Source: JBDHWG01 sp046328525
Lineage (GTDB): Bacteria; Chloroflexota; Anaerolineae; Epilineales; JAHCIE01
Direction: 5' to 3'
Length of the DNA: 64,000 nucleotides
NCBI GenBank assembly: GCA_046328525.1
Contig: JAXLWK010000006.1
Location: 359,066-423,065 of the forward strand
The notes below the pieces were generated by a model. It had not been told where the DNA came from. It did not search any database and saw nothing but the letters and a program-made list of their open reading frames with translations. Positions 25,773-35,191 of the stretch are shown here, piece after piece. The translations under genes were made by a program, and so were the position numbers. Each line of letters opens with the position of its first letter. Position 1 is the first letter of the stretch.

Positions 25773-26288
25773 TCAGTTCGCGGGCCCCCTGTCGAGTACT
25801 GACGCAGCGCCGCTATTCTTGAACTCCATGCGCTGCTCACCGCCAGGCGTTTCGAGCGCCAGGCCGCCCTGGCCGTCGGGGCCGCCGGCCACGACTGCGC
25901 CCAACAACTGGAGGAACTGCTGGTCGGCCGAGCCTTTGGGGCAGGCCGCCAGAGTGGACCCACCGAGGGTGATGATGAGACCGCGCTGTTGTGTGTATGT
26001 GCCGGTGAAGTTGTTGCAGTCCGCCTTGCCGCTCAGTGTGCCATCCTTCCGGAAAGTGATAGTGTACTTCTCGGGGGTCGACACGGTCGTCGTCTCGTTA
26101 GTCGGCCTGTTCTTGACGCTCGTCCACTGCCAGACGATGTCGGTGATCGCATTGCCTGGCGTTGCGATGGCGGCGGGCGCTGCAGTAGTAGGTGCAGCCG
26201 CGGGCGGCGCGATCGGTGCGCAGGCGGCAGCGAGGAGCACGATGCTCAGGCATGCCAGCAATACGAGCAAATGGGTGCGTTGACTCAT
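25773..26288 (-). CDS. META-domain lipoprotein
   Basis: 171 residues. A lipoprotein signal peptide ends in the lipobox LLAAAC at Cys23, followed by an Ala/Pro/Thr linker. Residues 48-125 form a META/HslJ-like domain (WQWTSVKN, YTITFRKDGTLSGKADCNNF, GGSTLAACP), whose paired Cys and small beta folds are typical. Lipid-anchored at the outer face of the membrane. META proteins are linked to stress or antibiotic tolerance in other bacteria, but a role here is inference. Downstream of the second SulP gene with a 14-base gap. Confidence 0.8.
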   Translation of the reverse strand: MSQRTHLLVLLACLSIVLLAAACAPIAPPAAAPTTAAPAAIATPGNAITDIVWQWTSVKNRPTNETTTVSTPEKYTITFRKDGTLSGKADCNNFTGTYTQQRGLIITLGGSTLAACPKGSADQQFLQLLGAVVAGGPDGQGGLALETPGGEQRMEFKNSGAASVLDRGPAN

Positions 26289-26302
26289 TTCCTTCCTCTT
26301 AT

Positions 26303-28009
26303 CTAGCTCGCTTCCAGGCTCCGCACCGCGAGATCCACTGTCGGAAACACATGATCCTCCCCAATCAATTCGAGCAGCCCCATCTTGCGGCCATACTCGA
26401 GAACGGGCTTGTGCACCTCGGCCAGGTACACCTCGATGCCCTTCCCGTGCAGGTCCTTCACCAGGGCCGTCATGACCTCGACGCTGGTCAGGTCAATCTG
26501 GTCCCAAGCGGCTGCGTCGAGGATCACAGCCCGAGGCGGTGTCGCCAAGTCAGTAATCATGGCTTTGACACGGTCCCTGACGGTGAGCGCGTTGGCGTAG
26601 TACAACTGCGCATCGACGCGCACGATCAACATCCCTGGGATGGGGATGTCCTCGGGATGCCGATCCAGGTCCGCGTAAGCGCCGGGCACACCGGGAACCC
26701 GCCCGAGCGAGGAGATATGCGGGCGGCTCGTTCGGTAAATCACGAATACCAGAGAAGCCACCACCCCGATGATCATGCCCTCCAGAACGTCGATCAACAG
26801 CACGCCGGCAAAGGCCAGCGCGCCAAACCAGAACTCGACCGGTGACGCCAGGCGGATGTTTTGCAGCTTGCGCGAGGCGATGATGTGCCAGACAGCATGA
26901 ATGATTAGCGCGGCGAGCACGGCTTCGGGCAGCGTCGCAAACAAGGGCGTGAGGAAGAGCACGGTGATGATCGTCGCCACCCAGGTGACGAGATTTGTCA
27001 CCTGGGTGCGGGCGCCCGCGCCTTCTTTGACCGCCGAGGCCGACATGCTGCCACCGGCAATCATGCCCCCGAACAAGGCACTCACCAGATTAGCCACGGC
27101 ATGCGCGTTTAGCTCCTGGTCCGCGTTCACCTCATAGCCATGTTTTTCGGCAAACTCGTGCGCCACGCCCAGCGCCTCACTGTACGCCACCAGCAACACG
27201 CCCATGGCCGGCAGCACCATCGCCAGATACGTCGTGAACGGCGCCTGCGGAAACCGCAGCGATGGCAGTCCCTGCGGCAATGTTCCCACAACGTCCACGC
27301 CGTATTTGCCACTGAGATCGAGCGCCGCGCTCACACCGATGGCCCCAAACAACACCACCAGACCGGCCGGTAACTTCTTGTTCCAGCGCGGCAGCAAGAA
27401 GAGCAGCGCCAGCGCGCCGGCTCCTACAGCGAAACTCGCCCAGTTGGCCTGAGGCAGCTCTTTGATGATTCCCAGCAACTTCTCCAGCGTGTTGCCCTCG
27501 GGCTTGGGCACGCCAAACAGCTTGTTGAGCTGTCCCACCGCCACAAAGATGGCGAGGCCCGTCACGAAGCCGTCCATCACCGGTTTGGAGAGGAACTGCG
27601 TGATGAACCCCAGCCGCGCCAGGCCCGCCGCCAGAAAGACCAGGCCGGTGACCAGGACGAAGGCCGACGCATATGCCTGGTAGGTTTCTGGATCGGAAGC
27701 GTTCGCCGCTGCTGTCGCCACCAGCGCCGCCGCCACCGCCGAGGCGAGGAGCGCGGCCGTCGCCGAGGTGGCCTGCACCACCAGATGGCGCGACGTGCCC
27801 AGTAAGGCGTAGACGAGCAGTGCAGCCAGCAGCGTATAGAGGCCCGCTTGTGGCGGCAAGCCGGCGATGCCCGCATAGGCCATCGCCTCTGGCACCACTA
27901 ACCCCCACAGCGTCAGGCCGGCGATCGTGTCTACCGTCAGCCAACTGCGATTGTAGTCGGGCAGCCATGATATGATGGGGATATCGCGCTTAAGCCAGGA
28001 TGTGTTCAT
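26303..28009 (-). CDS. SulP-family anion transporter with STAS domain (second copy)
   Basis: 568 residues from the ATG at 28009. The transport core begins with VVPEAMAYAGIAGLPPQAGLY, includes a GGMIAGGSMSASAVKEGAGA segment, and is followed by a STAS domain (PGMLIVRVDAQLYYANALTV, DAAAWDQIDLTSV). It is clearly divergent from the SulP at 15512 (different core motifs), so not a recent duplication. It sits between the K-type channel gene (five-base gap) and the META lipoprotein, probably one transcript. Sulfate is an attractive substrate given two sulfatases nearby, but bicarbonate or other anions fit equally well. Confidence 0.9.
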   Translation of the reverse strand: MNTSWLKRDIPIISWLPDYNRSWLTVDTIAGLTLWGLVVPEAMAYAGIAGLPPQAGLYTLLAALLVYALLGTSRHLVVQATSATAALLASAVAAALVATAAANASDPETYQAYASAFVLVTGLVFLAAGLARLGFITQFLSKPVMDGFVTGLAIFVAVGQLNKLFGVPKPEGNTLEKLLGIIKELPQANWASFAVGAGALALLFLLPRWNKKLPAGLVVLFGAIGVSAALDLSGKYGVDVVGTLPQGLPSLRFPQAPFTTYLAMVLPAMGVLLVAYSEALGVAHEFAEKHGYEVNADQELNAHAVANLVSALFGGMIAGGSMSASAVKEGAGARTQVTNLVTWVATIITVLFLTPLFATLPEAVLAALIIHAVWHIIASRKLQNIRLASPVEFWFGALAFAGVLLIDVLEGMIIGVVASLVFVIYRTSRPHISSLGRVPGVPGAYADLDRHPEDIPIPGMLIVRVDAQLYYANALTVRDRVKAMITDLATPPRAVILDAAAWDQIDLTSVEVMTALVKDLHGKGIEVYLAEVHKPVLEYGRKMGLLELIGEDHVFPTVDLAVRSLEAS

Positions 28010-28014
28010 AAGCC

Positions 28015-28836
28015 CTAACTTCTGATATTTCCAGCGCCCATTTTCTCGAGCATCTCGCGCATGACAGCCAGCTCTGCCCTGACGGCTGCAAGTTCTTCTT
28101 GGACAGATGAGGTCGGCTCGGCGGCCGCCGGGACCTCCTCCTCCTCTTCAGGAGAAGACCCAACCAGGAGGCTGGCGAGAATACTGGCTAGAGCACCGAT
28201 GATTCCGACGCCCATGAACATGATGAACACGGCTGTCACTCGTCCGCCAGGCGTGACAGGGTAGAAGTCGCCATAACCCACGGTGGTGATGGTCACCAAC
28301 GAATACCAGAGCGCGTCCCCACCCGTGGTGATATTCGCATTCTGCGATTTGCTTTCGAACTGGAGCACGAGCACGCTGGCAACGGTCAGGACCAGGATCG
28401 TCAACAAGATGGTCAGAAATGCCGCGTACTGGCTGCGGTGATCGAGGACATCCTTCACCAGCGTCTTCTTGTTTTCACCGCGCAGCAGGCGAGTGATGCG
28501 CGCCAGGCGGCTCAAGCGGGCGAGGCGGAAGAGGCCGACAAATTTGCCAGCATTTGCTACAAGTCCTAATGAAGGGATCGAGCCGAGCAGGTCCAGCCAT
28601 CCCCGCTGACCGATAAAGTAGTCGGATTTCTTCGCTGCCCCTCTCAAGTTGAGGAAGAAATCGATGAGGAAAATGACGCAGATCAAGTTGTCATAGACGG
28701 TAAGCAGCTGGATGGTTGCGTCAGACAGGGGCAGCAGTAATAGCACCATCACGCCCAGGGACAGGACGGTAAGGACGAGGATAAAGATGTTGTAGGCATT
28801 ACTCGTCTTGCGAAGTTGGGCCATTTCCTGTGTCAT
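28015..28836 (-). CDS. Voltage-gated-type potassium channel
   Basis: 273 residues from the ATG at 28836 (TTAGGAGGACTACC upstream). Six helices: S1-S3 between 20 and 90, an Arg-rich S4 (RLARLSRLARITRLLRG), then pore helix and selectivity filter TTVGYGD near residue 190, and S6. The C-terminal cytoplasmic part is an acidic stretch (EEEEEVPAAAEP) followed by a short coiled coil (EELAAVRAELAVMREMLEKM) likely to tetramerise the channel. This is a Kv-like K+ channel. First gene of the channel-SulP-META unit. Confidence 0.88.
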   Translation of the reverse strand: MTQEMAQLRKTSNAYNIFILVLTVLSLGVMVLLLLPLSDATIQLLTVYDNLICVIFLIDFFLNLRGAAKKSDYFIGQRGWLDLLGSIPSLGLVANAGKFVGLFRLARLSRLARITRLLRGENKKTLVKDVLDHRSQYAAFLTILLTILVLTVASVLVLQFESKSQNANITTGGDALWYSLVTITTVGYGDFYPVTPGGRVTAVFIMFMGVGIIGALASILASLLVGSSPEEEEEVPAAAEPTSSVQEELAAVRAELAVMREMLEKMGAGNIRS

Positions 28837-28947
28837 GGTAGTCCTCCTAACACAGCCGGTCTGCAACCCTTTGCGACTGTCCGCGAATTAGCATGGACGG
28901 TACAGGCCTTTGCCCCGTACCCGTACCGTCCATCCGTCCATTCAGGG

Positions 28948-31311
28948 TTACTGCCGGCCCATGGCAATCTTCATGTCAGCTTCACTGTCCTGGATGAGCT
29001 CGCCGGACAGATCGATCGTGACACGCTTGATGGTTCCGGTGAAGCGGAACTCACCGCTGTACTCTTCCGGCGCCGCCGGGTCGCCGGCGTCATAGCCGCA
29101 GGAAAGGCCCTGCGTCCCGAACATGAACAGAATCGAGAAGGGCATGTCGGTGCTGCCTACCAGCTTGCGGTTGATGTAGAGTTGGAGGCGGGCCGGCACC
29201 CCGTACCCCTGGGCGGGGTCGGGCTTGCCGGTCGGCTCAAACTCATAACGCAGCTCGACTTCACCCGTCGGGATTGTGTCGTTGGAATGCACCCAGAACT
29301 TGTCGCGGCCGATGAAGTTGTACAGGAAGTGGAGTCTCTGGTCTTTTACAAAGAAGACGTAACCACCGGTGCGCCCTCCCTGGGCCAGGATCACCCCCTC
29401 TGCGCCGTCCGGTGGGATCACCACATCGGCCGTGATGCTCCAGGGCCGGTTATACACCTTGGGTGTGGCAGCGAAGGGGATCGACGAGCCACCGGGGTAG
29501 AGGACGATCTTGTCCCTCGGCTTGGAGATGGTCGGGCGTTCTACGGCAAGCCGGCCTCGGACATCCCCGTCAAGCGGGAGAACGTTGTACTTGCCGGCCT
29601 CTGCCCACCAGCGGCCGATCATTTCGATCAGCTTGTCGCGGTGCTCGGCGGCCAGGTTGTGGCATTCGGAGTAGTCCTCATCCACGTGATACAGCTCCCA
29701 GTCGTGGGTCTCGAGATCTACAAGCACCTGGTTGGGAATGGCCATACCGAACGCGCGACCCTTCTTGGCGGCCTCGGTGAAGCTGGGTCCCGGCCACGGG
29801 CAGACCGCGCGCCAGCCGTCGTGGTAAAGCGAGCGGTGGCCGAACATCTCGAAATACTGCGTGTGGTGACTGGTAGGCGCGGCCGCCGCGTTGAAGGCGT
29901 GGGCGAAGCTGACCCCATCGATCGGCGCCTGGGTGACGCCGCGGAGGCTCTCCGGCGCTTCCATGCCCAGGGCTTCCAGCACTGTCGGGACCATGTCGAT
30001 GATGTGGGCGTACTGCGTTCGCATCTCGCCGCGCGCCTGAATGCCCTTGGGCCACGACACAATGAACGGGTCGGTTGTGCCGCCGCGGTAGGTCTCGCGC
30101 TTCCAACGGCGGAAGGGCGTGTTGCCGGCGTTCGTCCAGCCCCAGGCGTAGTGGTTGAGGGTCTCGACGCCGCCTAGCTTGTCGATCATCTTGAGGTTGT
30201 CTTCGAGTGATTCCTTGACATTGTTGAAGAAGAACATCTCGTTGAGCGAGCCCACCGGCCCGCCCTCGGAGCTGGCGCCGTTGTCGGAAATGACCATGAT
30301 CAGGGTATTGTCCAGCTCCCCGATCTCTTTCAGGAACTCGAGGATACGCCCGAAGTGGTAGTCGGTGAAACTGACGAATCCGGCATACACTTCCATCATG
30401 CGCGCAAAGAGCCGCTTCTCATCAGCAGACAGCGTATCCCACACGGGCACGTCGGGGTCGTGCGCGGACAGCTCGGTTCCCGCAGGAAGGATGCCCATCT
30501 CAAGCTGGCGCCGGTGGACGATTTCGCGGTATTTGTCCCAACCCATGTCGAACTTGCCCTTATACTTATCTGCCCACTCCCTCGGCACATGGTGCGGCGC
30601 GTGGCCGGCGCCGGTGGCGTAGTACAGGAAGAAGGGCTTGTCCGGCGCGTTGACCTGCGCATCCTGGATGAACTCGATGGCCTTGTCGGCGAGATCGATG
30701 CTCAGGTGGTACCCCTCCTCAGGCGACTTGGGCTGCTGCACCTCGTGGTTGTCGTAGACTAGCTCTGGATACCACTGGTGGGTTTCACCGCCCAGGAAGC
30801 CGTAGTAGCGCTCGAAGCCGCGCCCAAGCGGCCAGCGATCGTAGGGCCCGGCCGGAGTCGTGTGCTCGGGGGGCGTCAGATGCCACTTGCCGACGCAGAA
30901 GGTGTTGTAGCCCTTCTGCACCAGCATCTCGCTGAGCATACCCCGGTCGAAGGGGAGCATGCCGTTGTAGCCAGGGTAACCGGTCGAGGTCTCGGTGATC
31001 GAGGCCAGGCCGATCGAGTGGTGATTGCGCCCTGTCAGGATGCAGCCGCGCGACGGCGAGCATAGCGCGGTGGTGTGCATATTGGTGTAGCGCAGGCCGT
31101 TGGCGGCCAGGCTGTCGAGCACGGGCGTCTCGACCAGCCCGCCGAAGCTTGATAGCTGCCCATAGCCGACGTCATCCAGCACCCAGATGAGCACGTTAGG
31201 CGCGCCTTCTGGCGGCCGCGGCGGCTCCGGCCAGGCCGGCGAGGATTCTTCGGTGGTGCGTCCGATCACGCCGGTAAAGGGAGTTCCATCTTTGTAGGTT
31301 TTGAGTGGCAT
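28948..31311 (-). CDS. Large arylsulfatase with C-terminal beta domain
   Basis: 787 residues from the ATG at 31311 (GAAAGG upstream). The sulfatase core (residues 35-560) has NVLIWVLDDVGYGQ, the formylglycine signature CSPSR near residue 84, GKWHL and SDNGAS. Residues 600-780 form a beta-sandwich (WSITADVVIPPDGAEGVILA, LQLYINRKLVGS) typical of longer bacterial arylsulfatases. No signal peptide is seen. It hydrolyses aryl or alkyl sulfate esters; the sequence layout resembles Pseudomonas-type alkyl/aryl sulfatases of the same fold. It is followed by the potassium-channel gene after 111 bases. Confidence 0.9.
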   Translation of the reverse strand: MPLKTYKDGTPFTGVIGRTTEESSPAWPEPPRPPEGAPNVLIWVLDDVGYGQLSSFGGLVETPVLDSLAANGLRYTNMHTTALCSPSRGCILTGRNHHSIGLASITETSTGYPGYNGMLPFDRGMLSEMLVQKGYNTFCVGKWHLTPPEHTTPAGPYDRWPLGRGFERYYGFLGGETHQWYPELVYDNHEVQQPKSPEEGYHLSIDLADKAIEFIQDAQVNAPDKPFFLYYATGAGHAPHHVPREWADKYKGKFDMGWDKYREIVHRRQLEMGILPAGTELSAHDPDVPVWDTLSADEKRLFARMMEVYAGFVSFTDYHFGRILEFLKEIGELDNTLIMVISDNGASSEGGPVGSLNEMFFFNNVKESLEDNLKMIDKLGGVETLNHYAWGWTNAGNTPFRRWKRETYRGGTTDPFIVSWPKGIQARGEMRTQYAHIIDMVPTVLEALGMEAPESLRGVTQAPIDGVSFAHAFNAAAAPTSHHTQYFEMFGHRSLYHDGWRAVCPWPGPSFTEAAKKGRAFGMAIPNQVLVDLETHDWELYHVDEDYSECHNLAAEHRDKLIEMIGRWWAEAGKYNVLPLDGDVRGRLAVERPTISKPRDKIVLYPGGSSIPFAATPKVYNRPWSITADVVIPPDGAEGVILAQGGRTGGYVFFVKDQRLHFLYNFIGRDKFWVHSNDTIPTGEVELRYEFEPTGKPDPAQGYGVPARLQLYINRKLVGSTDMPFSILFMFGTQGLSCGYDAGDPAAPEEYSGEFRFTGTIKRVTIDLSGELIQDSEADMKIAMGRQ

Positions 31312-31342
31312 GCGAGTTCGCCTTTCGACTGAGTATTCAATG

Positions 31343-31714
31343 CTATTGCGGGGTCGTAGGCGGAGCCGTCGGCGGGGTCGTCGGCGGGGTCGTCGGTGGT
31401 GCCGTCGAGCCAGGAACGCTGGCCGGCAGCCGATTACGATTGGCGTAGCCGGCGCTGGCGAAACCTGCCAGATCAATGAAAAACGCCAGGGCCAGCCACA
31501 GCCAATCCAGACCCTGTATGCTGCCGACACCCTGCACGAGCCACACGTACATCAGGGTCGTGAAGGGGATGAACAGAAAGCCCAGGCATGGCAGGACGAA
31601 GCCGCTGAATGCGGCCTCCCACTGGATCGGCCGCGCAAGCCAGAACATGATGAGCATGAGGCGGGAGAAACCGGAGACGAATGCGGTTAGACAGCCGGCG
31701 TTGTTGGATCTCAT
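31343..31714 (-). CDS. Small two- to three-helix membrane protein with Pro/Thr tail
   Basis: 123 residues from the ATG at 31714, with AAAGGACAAGG upstream. Hydrophobic segments lie at 12-28, 35-62 and 70-90 (FSGFVLPCLGFLFIPFTTLM, WLWLALAFFIDLAGF). The last 20 residues are a PPTT repeat tail. The GFLFIPFTTLMYVW part recalls small YqaE-like or DUF-type membrane proteins in Chloroflexota, but I cannot name the family. It lies between the small LuxR partner gene and the large sulfatase, same strand, probably cotranscribed. Confidence 0.6.
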   Translation of the reverse strand: MRSNNAGCLTAFVSGFSRLMLIMFWLARPIQWEAAFSGFVLPCLGFLFIPFTTLMYVWLVQGVGSIQGLDWLWLALAFFIDLAGFASAGYANRNRLPASVPGSTAPPTTPPTTPPTAPPTTPQ

Positions 31715-31775
31715 TTGCGGTACCTTGTCCTTTCGTAAGGCATAGTGATGGCTTCCATGCCGGGATGGCCTCAAC

Positions 31776-32054
31776 TCAGCCGTCCTGGCCCTCGGCGGTG
31801 CGCGGCGTGCCAAGTCGTTCGACTTCGAGGAGGGGAAAGCCCATGTCAAACAGCGCGATTAACACGCCCATGAGCGCCGCTTGATCTCTCACGTCACCGG
31901 TCAATATCGTGACTGCCTGCTGGCCCCTCTGCTGGTGTGTGGCAATTGCCATATCGCTCAGCCGGACGGAATAACTCGCGCTCACGCAACCCTGAACGCG
32001 AATTCGGTAGTGGCCAGGCAGATCAAACAGAAAGCCTTGGCTGCTTCGGTTCAT
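31776..32054 (-). CDS. Small partner protein of the LuxR/MalT regulator (copy A)
   Basis: 92 residues from the ATG at 32054. After HYRIRVQG, an alpha/beta layout with ILTGDVRDQAALMGVL and GFPLLEVERL can be aligned with the 78-residue protein at 47188-47424 (HLRLTIKG, VIAGDLPDQSAFVGVL). I read the shared pattern as H-x-R-(x)3-G, T/V-I-x-G-D-x2-DQ-x-A-x2-GVL, L-x-V. Both genes lie just downstream of a MalT-like LuxR gene on the same strand. The function is unknown; a ligand-sensing or regulator-binding partner is an inference from the pairing. Confidence 0.65.
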   Translation of the reverse strand: MNRSSQGFLFDLPGHYRIRVQGCVSASYSVRLSDMAIATHQQRGQQAVTILTGDVRDQAALMGVLIALFDMGFPLLEVERLGTPRTAEGQDG

Positions 32055-32170
32055 TATGGCGCCTCTCAGCTAGCGGATGTCTGCCGTCCCTGCTGCCAGC
32101 ATACGTGCGTCTGGAGCGGGTCGCTAGTTCGAAAGGGTGTATTCAGGATGTACGAAAGAGGAAGGGGGGC

Positions 32171-34894
32171 CTACAGTAAGCCGAGGCGGATCGCAGTGGC
32201 GACAGCATTGCGCCGGTTAGCAGCCTGGAGTTTCTCTAGAATGTTGTGGGTATGCCGCTTGGCCGTCGGCACCGAGATCACCAATACCTGGGCGATCTCC
32301 TTGTTCGTCAGCCGCTGCGCCAGGAGCGCCAGGACCTCGCGCTCGCGTTCCGTCAGGGGTTCGATCAGCACCGCCTGCCCGTCGGCTGAGATAACTGCGC
32401 CGTTGGCCGGTTCGCGACCTGGAACCGCCCTGGGAATCTCGCCGAAGGCTTGAAGAATTTGGCCCACATACTCGCGCCTAACACCCGTTTCCTGCAGCCG
32501 CGCCAGCAAGCTCGCCATGCGTGGCCCCAGGTCGACGAACAGGCGAATGAAGCCGCTGGCTTCCGCCAGGCACACGGCCTGCTTAAGGAGAGCGAGCGCC
32601 AGCCGCCCGTCCCCTTGCGCGTCGTGGAGGAGCGCCTGCAGAGCCAGCGTCTTGATGGTAAAGCGAGTGTTGTGGGTGGTCGTGACGAACGCGCGCAGAC
32701 GCGACAGCACCGCGGCGGCTTGCTTTCGGCTGGCCGATGTGTCTTGCAGCAGGAGAATCTTCGGCAGCGTCAGCTGTGGGGCGTAGAAAAACGGCATCAA
32801 AGCGAGGGGGACGAACGGCCCTATCGCGGTGGCCCAATGGCTGGCGAAGCCAAGATCGCCCTGCCGCGCCGCCAGCTCCGCCTGGAACGCTTGCGCTAGT
32901 GGAACGAGCCCGGTGCTGCGGGTCTCTCTCAGGTACTCGAAAGCCAGATCGAGCTTCTGACGCGCCTGGTCGGGCTGACCACGCGCCTGGCAGATCGAGG
33001 CGTAGATCAACGCGCTTTGCAAGGAGGTCACCGGCCGGCTCAAGTAGCGCATGTCCTCGATGGCGCGCGCGTGCGCCTCAGCGGTCGGCAGATCGTTCAT
33101 CGCGTAGGCAACACTGGCAAGGAGGTAATGCCCCCAACCTAGCGATTCGGGGTGGTGCTGCGCCTCGCCGACGGCGCGCATCTGCTCTGCAGCCTGTGGT
33201 ATCGCCCGCAAGTCCCCGGCGATCCACATAACAAAGCAGCGGAAGCCGGCCAGCCGCGTGCGTACCATGCCATCCTGGTCCACGTCCTCTAGCTGGCCTT
33301 CCACCAACGTGCTATAGGCGCGGCTGAGCCGGCCGGCCATCTGGTGCGCGAGAGCCAGGCGCAGCCAGGTGACCTCGCGTACGTAATGCCACGCGCGCGG
33401 CATGGCCGCGAGCGCCCGCTGGGCGAGAGCAACCGCGTGTTCGGGATCGGCGGCGCTCTCAGTGGCCGCTACGGCGCGAAAGGCGTCAATCTCACCGGCG
33501 AGCTGCGCCGCCCGCGCCGGCTCATCCGCCATCTGCGCCACGAGCTCCGCCGCACGCTCGACAGTCTCCTTGACCTGCTGCCGAGGAGCGCGGCCGAGCT
33601 CGATAAGCGCGGCTTGTGCCAGGAGCAGATCCGGCTGGCTGGCAATGGTCTCAGCCGAAAACATGCTTAGGAGGCGTTCGAGACGTTGCCAGTCTTCGGC
33701 GTCAAACAGGGCGTGACGGTGCTCCACCATCACGCGTACGGCCGCCGCCGTATCCTGACCCGCTAACGCATGCCGTAACGCCTCCTCGAGGTATCCATGC
33801 TGGGCGAACCACGCGCTGGCCCGACTATGCAGCGCCGCGGTCTCTTCCGCGCCGGATTGCCGCATCAACTGCTCGAGCAAGAACTCCTGGAACAGGTGAT
33901 GGTAGCGATACCACTGACCCTGGGCGTCCAGGGTCACGGTGAACAGCGCGTTCGCCTCCAGCCATTCCAGACAGGCCCGCGGATCGCATTCGGGGGCAGC
34001 CGCGCCGATCACCGCCTCGCACAGCGGCGCGGACATCTGGTCGAGAATGGCGGTCTTCAATAGGAAGCCCTCAATCGCGGGCGGCACGCTTGCCAGCACC
34101 TCGCGCATCAGATAGTCAATCACGTAACGCTTCTCGGCATGCAACCCGACGATGTAGCTGTCTACGTCCCCGCCGTGGCGCAGCGTCAGTGTCGCCAGGC
34201 GCAGCCCGGCGGCCCAGCCCTCGGTTCTATCCGCCAGCACGGCCACAGCCTCCTCGGCCAGCGGCGCACCCAGCGTCCGCTCAGCAAATGCGGCCACCTC
34301 CGACACCGAGAACCGCAGATCGTGGGCCCGAACCTCGGCGAGCTGGTTCCGCGCACGGAGCAGCCCGAGTTCGAGCGGTGGGTCCCGTCGGGTGAGCATA
34401 ACCAGGCGCATACCGTGCGGCGGATGCTGCAACAGCAGGCTCAGCAAGTCGTGGATCGCCGGGTCGCGGATGGTGTGGAGGTCGTCGAGCACGAGGATGA
34501 AGTCGCGGTCGAGTCCGTCCATCTCATTGATCAGGCGGGCGGCCATCGGGTCCACGGGCGGGAGGTTGATGCCGGATAGAGACGCCTGTGTTTCCGCCAT
34601 TGAACCGGGGAATATGGACTGGATCGCACCGAGGAAGTAAGCCAGGAAGACGCTAAGGTTGTTGTCGCCGTCGTCGAGGGAGAGCCAGACAGAGGGGAGG
34701 CCGCAGGTTTCTAGCCAGGCGCTCACAAGGGTGGTCTTGCCGAAGCCGGCAGGCGCAGCGACCAGGATGAGCGGGTGATCCAGGCCCTCATTGAGCAACG
34801 CGTTGAGCGCCGGCCGCTGAATCAGATCGGGCGTCACTCGCGGCCGATGAAACTTTGTTTGCCGCAGGACCTGGCTGCCAATATGAGTAACCAT
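32171..34894 (-). CDS. MalT-like STAND ATPase transcriptional regulator, LuxR family (copy A)
   Basis: 907 residues from the ATG at 34894; a GTG seven codons upstream is less likely. Residues 47-55 are Walker A (PAGFGKTTL), Walker B is FILVLDDLHTI, and the STAND sensor RRDPPLELGLLRARNQLAEV follows. Residues 400-780 form a TPR-like helical solenoid for inducer sensing. The C-terminus has the LuxR helix-turn-helix (TEREREVLALLAQRLTNKEI). Such proteins oligomerise on inducer and ATP and activate promoters. It is the head of the minus-strand block and probably controls it. The inducer is unknown. Confidence 0.9.
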   Translation of the reverse strand: MVTHIGSQVLRQTKFHRPRVTPDLIQRPALNALLNEGLDHPLILVAAPAGFGKTTLVSAWLETCGLPSVWLSLDDGDNNLSVFLAYFLGAIQSIFPGSMAETQASLSGINLPPVDPMAARLINEMDGLDRDFILVLDDLHTIRDPAIHDLLSLLLQHPPHGMRLVMLTRRDPPLELGLLRARNQLAEVRAHDLRFSVSEVAAFAERTLGAPLAEEAVAVLADRTEGWAAGLRLATLTLRHGGDVDSYIVGLHAEKRYVIDYLMREVLASVPPAIEGFLLKTAILDQMSAPLCEAVIGAAAPECDPRACLEWLEANALFTVTLDAQGQWYRYHHLFQEFLLEQLMRQSGAEETAALHSRASAWFAQHGYLEEALRHALAGQDTAAAVRVMVEHRHALFDAEDWQRLERLLSMFSAETIASQPDLLLAQAALIELGRAPRQQVKETVERAAELVAQMADEPARAAQLAGEIDAFRAVAATESAADPEHAVALAQRALAAMPRAWHYVREVTWLRLALAHQMAGRLSRAYSTLVEGQLEDVDQDGMVRTRLAGFRCFVMWIAGDLRAIPQAAEQMRAVGEAQHHPESLGWGHYLLASVAYAMNDLPTAEAHARAIEDMRYLSRPVTSLQSALIYASICQARGQPDQARQKLDLAFEYLRETRSTGLVPLAQAFQAELAARQGDLGFASHWATAIGPFVPLALMPFFYAPQLTLPKILLLQDTSASRKQAAAVLSRLRAFVTTTHNTRFTIKTLALQALLHDAQGDGRLALALLKQAVCLAEASGFIRLFVDLGPRMASLLARLQETGVRREYVGQILQAFGEIPRAVPGREPANGAVISADGQAVLIEPLTEREREVLALLAQRLTNKEIAQVLVISVPTAKRHTHNILEKLQAANRRNAVATAIRLGLL

Positions 34895-35191
34895 CGGGCC
34901 TCGATACGGTGACACAACTTGTGAGGGCAGCGGGCAACGTGGCTGGCGCGTGAGCAGAACACCACTGCCAGCGTATTGTAGCAGGCTTGAAGCAATGAAG
35001 CAACCTGGCTGCGAAAGGGACGCCTGACTACCATGCGCTCACTTCGGAGAATCGTACCCCATCAGGATGTCGTGCGATCACATGGAACCCGTCTACATCC
35101 TTTGGGATTATGTTCCCGCGCGCTACCTGGAGTACACTCCTGATAGGCGCCCTTACAACTGGCGTCCTGGCAAACCCCGCGGAGGTGATGC
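34895..35191. other. 297-base divergent spacer between the LuxR and DUF1269 genes
   Basis: No coding content is supported. It must contain the promoters of the LuxR gene (minus) and DUF1269 (plus), but no pair of good -35/-10 hexamers stands out on either strand. An activator-dependent promoter, expected for MalT-like control, would explain weak hexamers. Confidence 0.4.

Noticed and set aside
28816..30177. Plus-strand frame of about 450 codons opposite the large sulfatase
   Set aside because: Antisense to conserved sulfatase sequence; no start context or domain.
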